Source of the DNA: GCA-2746795 sp964643965
GTDB taxonomy: Bacteria > Chloroflexota > Anaerolineae > Promineifilales > Promineifilaceae
Length of the DNA stretch: 14,848 nucleotides
Assembly: GCA_964643965.1 (NCBI GenBank)
Contig: CAZXVH010000121.1
Span: 1 to 14,848 of the forward strand
Direction: 5' to 3'
Made by a program: the position numbers and the translations under genes. The notes below the pieces were generated by a model. It was not told the DNA's origin, did no database searches, and saw nothing but the letters and a program-made list of their open reading frames with translations. Each line of letters begins with the position of its first letter. Position 1 is the first letter of the stretch. This document shows, one piece after another, positions 12,817 through 14,848 of the stretch.

Positions 12817-13692
12817 CTACTTAATGCCACTGTAACTAATCCCCTCAATAAAATACCGCTGGAAAACAAAAAAGATCAGCGCCATGGGCAGCGTCGTCAA
12901 CATCGAGCCGGCCATCAGCGAATTCCATTGCAAATTCTGACCCATCCCCCCACGTAGCAGCGCCAGCCCCAACGGCAGCGTAAACAAATTCTGGTTCACC
13001 GTAATCACAATCAGCGGGTGCATAAAATCATTCCACGCTCCCTGAAAGCTGAAAATAATCAGCGCCACCAGCGCCGGTTTGGCCGTGGGCAGCACCACCA
13101 GGAAGAAAATGCGCAAGGGCGACGCCCCGTCAATCCGCGCCGCCTCTTCTAATTCTCGCGGCACCGACTCAAAAAACTGCTTCATCAAGAAAATGCTAAA
13201 CGCCGTCACCAGTTTAGGCACAATCAAACCGGCATAGGTATCCACAAACCCCAACGCCTTCAACACAATAAACATGGGGATCAGCAGCACAATGCCGGGG
13301 ATCATCATCGTGCCTAAAATGCCTAGAAAAACGAACTTGCTGCCGGGAAAACGGATTCGGGCCAGGGCATAACCGCCCAGGCTGGCAAACAACAAATTGC
13401 CACCCGTAATAAGCACAGCCACCACCGCACTGTTATAGGTCCATAACGGCACATTAAAAGTGAGCAGTCGCCGATACCCTTCCAGCGAAATTTCCTTGGG
13501 GATCAGACTCACCGGATATTGGTTGATCTCCGGCAAACTCTTGAAACTGGTGGCAATCGCCAGCAAAAACGGATATATAAACATCAACGCCAGCAAAAAC
13601 AGCATCCCATAAGAGAACACCGTCTTAAGCACAGCCCAGCCAGCGCCTTCTCCCGAACCATCATGCGACAGCGATTTACTAATCGTACTCAT
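12817..13692 (-). CDS. CUT1 sugar ABC transporter permease, MalG/LacG type
   Basis: The 291-residue membrane protein has six predicted helices and the permease EAA loop 'ELEEAARIDGASPLRIFFLVVLP' (about 180-202), which docks the ATPase. The N-terminal 'MFIYPFLLAIATSFKS' and C-terminal 'YFIEGISYSGIK' ('GLTAGAVKG'-like end) are typical of the MalG half of carbohydrate uptake systems. It pairs with the MalF-type permease 13 bp upstream; GGGGAG precedes its ATG and lies just after that gene's stop. The sugar cannot be predicted. It and its partner permease contain no ACGGCCGT. Confidence 0.95.
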   Translation of the reverse strand: MSTISKSLSHDGSGEGAGWAVLKTVFSYGMLFLLALMFIYPFLLAIATSFKSLPEINQYPVSLIPKEISLEGYRRLLTFNVPLWTYNSAVVAVLITGGNLLFASLGGYALARIRFPGSKFVFLGILGTMMIPGIVLLIPMFIVLKALGFVDTYAGLIVPKLVTAFSIFLMKQFFESVPRELEEAARIDGASPLRIFFLVVLPTAKPALVALIIFSFQGAWNDFMHPLIVITVNQNLFTLPLGLALLRGGMGQNLQWNSLMAGSMLTTLPMALIFFVFQRYFIEGISYSGIK

Positions 13693-13705
13693 AATATCTC
13701 CCCTT

Positions 13706-14749
13706 TTAATATTCTGCTTCGCTGCCGGTAATGCGGCGTTGAATCATCGTCAGGGCGAAGATGATGATGAATAATAAAATAGCAATGGCCGCGCCCAACC
13801 CCATCTGACTGTTGCTAAAGCCATTCCGATAAACCAGGAAGGCCACCGTCAGCGTGGTTTTGGCTGGCCCACCACTGCTCATCACATAAATCTGGTCAAA
13901 CACCTGGTAGGTGCCAATGAGTCCCAGCGTGATCACAAAAAACAAAGTGGGGCGCAGCATCGGCACTGTGATCCGACGGAACTGTACCCAGGCAGAAGCG
14001 CCATCAATTTGCGCCGCCTCGTAAACAAAGCCGGGAATGTCTTGTAAGGCAGCCAGGAAAATAATCATCATGGTGCCGATAGTCGTCCAGGTGTTCATGA
14101 ACATGATGGCCATTAAAGCGACGCTAGGTCCGCTAATCCAGCTCCACAACGTCACACCAAACATCCTGGTTTGCGTCAGAAAATCTGGGGCGGTCATAAT
14201 CGTGAGGCCAAACCAACTCAGCACAATGTGGAACAGGCCGCGCGGATCAGCCATCCAGGCGATGGGCTGCCAGGCGCCGAAAGTCAGCACATCCAATATC
14301 TGGTTCACCAGGCCGCTTTTCTGATAGAAGAACAGGAACATCAGGCTGATGGCTACCGATGACGTAATCGAAGGAAAGTAATAAGTTGTCCGGAAAAAAC
14401 CTTTAAAGCGCAAGAATGCCTGGTTGACAATGACCGCCAATAACAGGGAGAAGATAGTTTGCATGGGCACGACCCCCAAGGCAAAGTAAGTCGTGTTTTT
14501 CAAGGCAGTGAAAAAGTCTGTTTGCCGGATACCAGGTTCAACCAGAATTGTTTTATAGTTGCTCAAGCCGATAAAGGTGGCATCGGCCGGGGGGCTAATG
14601 CCATTCCAATCCGTCAAGCTAAAGTAAACGGCCGCTATGATGGGAATGATGATGAACACGGAGAAAATAAGAATAGTGGGCGCGATGAACAGCCAGCCAG
14701 CAATAGCATTTTGCCGATCTTCACCGCGCACACCCGTGGATACAGCCAT
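13706..14749 (-). CDS. CUT1 sugar ABC transporter permease, MalF/UgpA type
   Basis: The 347-residue protein begins with 'AGWLFIAPTILIFSVFIIIPIIAAVYFSLTDWNG' (18-50), typical of MalF/UgpA permeases, and has the EAA loop 'YEAAQIDGASAWVQFRRITVP' (243-263). It is longer than the usual 290-310 residues because of an extra segment at about 155-205 between two helices, seen in some members of the family. AGGAGGT stands five bases before the ATG, a near-perfect ribosome site. It is first in the visible operon (permease, permease, DUF624). The sugar-binding lipoprotein expected with it is presumably upstream, off the window, and the ATPase may be a shared MsiK-type protein encoded elsewhere. Confidence 0.95.
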   Translation of the reverse strand: MAVSTGVRGEDRQNAIAGWLFIAPTILIFSVFIIIPIIAAVYFSLTDWNGISPPADATFIGLSNYKTILVEPGIRQTDFFTALKNTTYFALGVVPMQTIFSLLLAVIVNQAFLRFKGFFRTTYYFPSITSSVAISLMFLFFYQKSGLVNQILDVLTFGAWQPIAWMADPRGLFHIVLSWFGLTIMTAPDFLTQTRMFGVTLWSWISGPSVALMAIMFMNTWTTIGTMMIIFLAALQDIPGFVYEAAQIDGASAWVQFRRITVPMLRPTLFFVITLGLIGTYQVFDQIYVMSSGGPAKTTLTVAFLVYRNGFSNSQMGLGAAIAILLFIIIFALTMIQRRITGSEAEY

Positions 14750-14848
14750 CTGCTACCTCCTCAGAAAATGGGAGCGCGGACAGCTAGTACACCCAGTGCG
14801 GGCAAGCAGTGCGCGCCCCCGCGTTTTAATTGGAGGGGAGCCAGTCCA
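14750..14848. other. GC-rich spacer upstream of the MalF-type permease
   Basis: No gene is seen in this edge stretch. It holds GGGAGCGCG (14770-14778) facing CGCGCCCCC (14812-14820) as an imperfect inverted repeat, and CAGTGCG repeated at short range. No promoter-like pair was found, so the permeases are probably transcribed from farther upstream. Confidence 0.4.

Noticed and set aside
10881..14749. ABC ATPase as the energy subunit of the sugar permeases
   Set aside because: Its D-loop is LGALDRALRERL rather than the MalK-style LSNLDAKLR, and it is separated from the permease operon by a 226-bp gap with its own candidate promoter.

Overview
All fifteen protein genes recognised here lie on the minus strand, so the window reads right to left as one co-oriented chromosomal stretch with almost no non-coding DNA. 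No tRNA, rRNA, CRISPR array, transposase or phage gene was seen. The best guess for the host is a filamentous Chloroflexota bacterium (Anaerolineae/Ardenticatenia-like). The reasons are a lipoprotein with a Thr/Pro-rich stalk, monoderm-style surface proteins, CUT1 sugar permeases with a DUF624/YesL-like partner, frequent non-ATG starts and many small palindromic repeats. This assignment is inference; no marker gene proves it.

Layout in transcription order. (1) 14749-12196: two CUT1 sugar permeases and a DUF624-like membrane protein, tightly packed. The sugar-binding protein is probably just off the right edge. (2) 11969-10881: a TOBE-type ABC ATPase of the iron/thiamine style, without its permease, behind a 12-bp palindrome and a 124-bp nested inverted repeat. 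(3) 10703-9636: a site-2 protease (RseP/M50) with a near-consensus promoter whose spacer carries a perfect inverted repeat. (4) 9477-2750: a long run with HEAT-repeat protein, AEC-family transporter, membrane-anchored HExxH peptidase, TPR protein, D-aminoacyl-tRNA deacylase (dtd), GSDH-like beta-propeller lipoprotein, and the common pair yggS-yggT. Several members overlap or abut, so translational coupling is likely. (5) 2673-1378: a DcsG-like ATP-grasp enzyme and an orphan AzlD. (6) 1199 to the left edge: a partial PD40/TolB-type beta-propeller protein.

The genes are mostly housekeeping or envelope functions. No new multi-gene system is evident. The unusual content is in the DNA. The palindrome AACGGCCGTT occurs perfectly 15 times (8-mer core ACGGCCGT 20 times), and 14 of the 17 coding copies are read in the same frame as Thr-Ala-Val. 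A 48-bp BIME-like palindrome sits in frame inside the ATP-grasp gene. Three paired GATT/AATC palindromes sit at gene starts, and two terminator-like hairpins sit within about ten bases of start codons.
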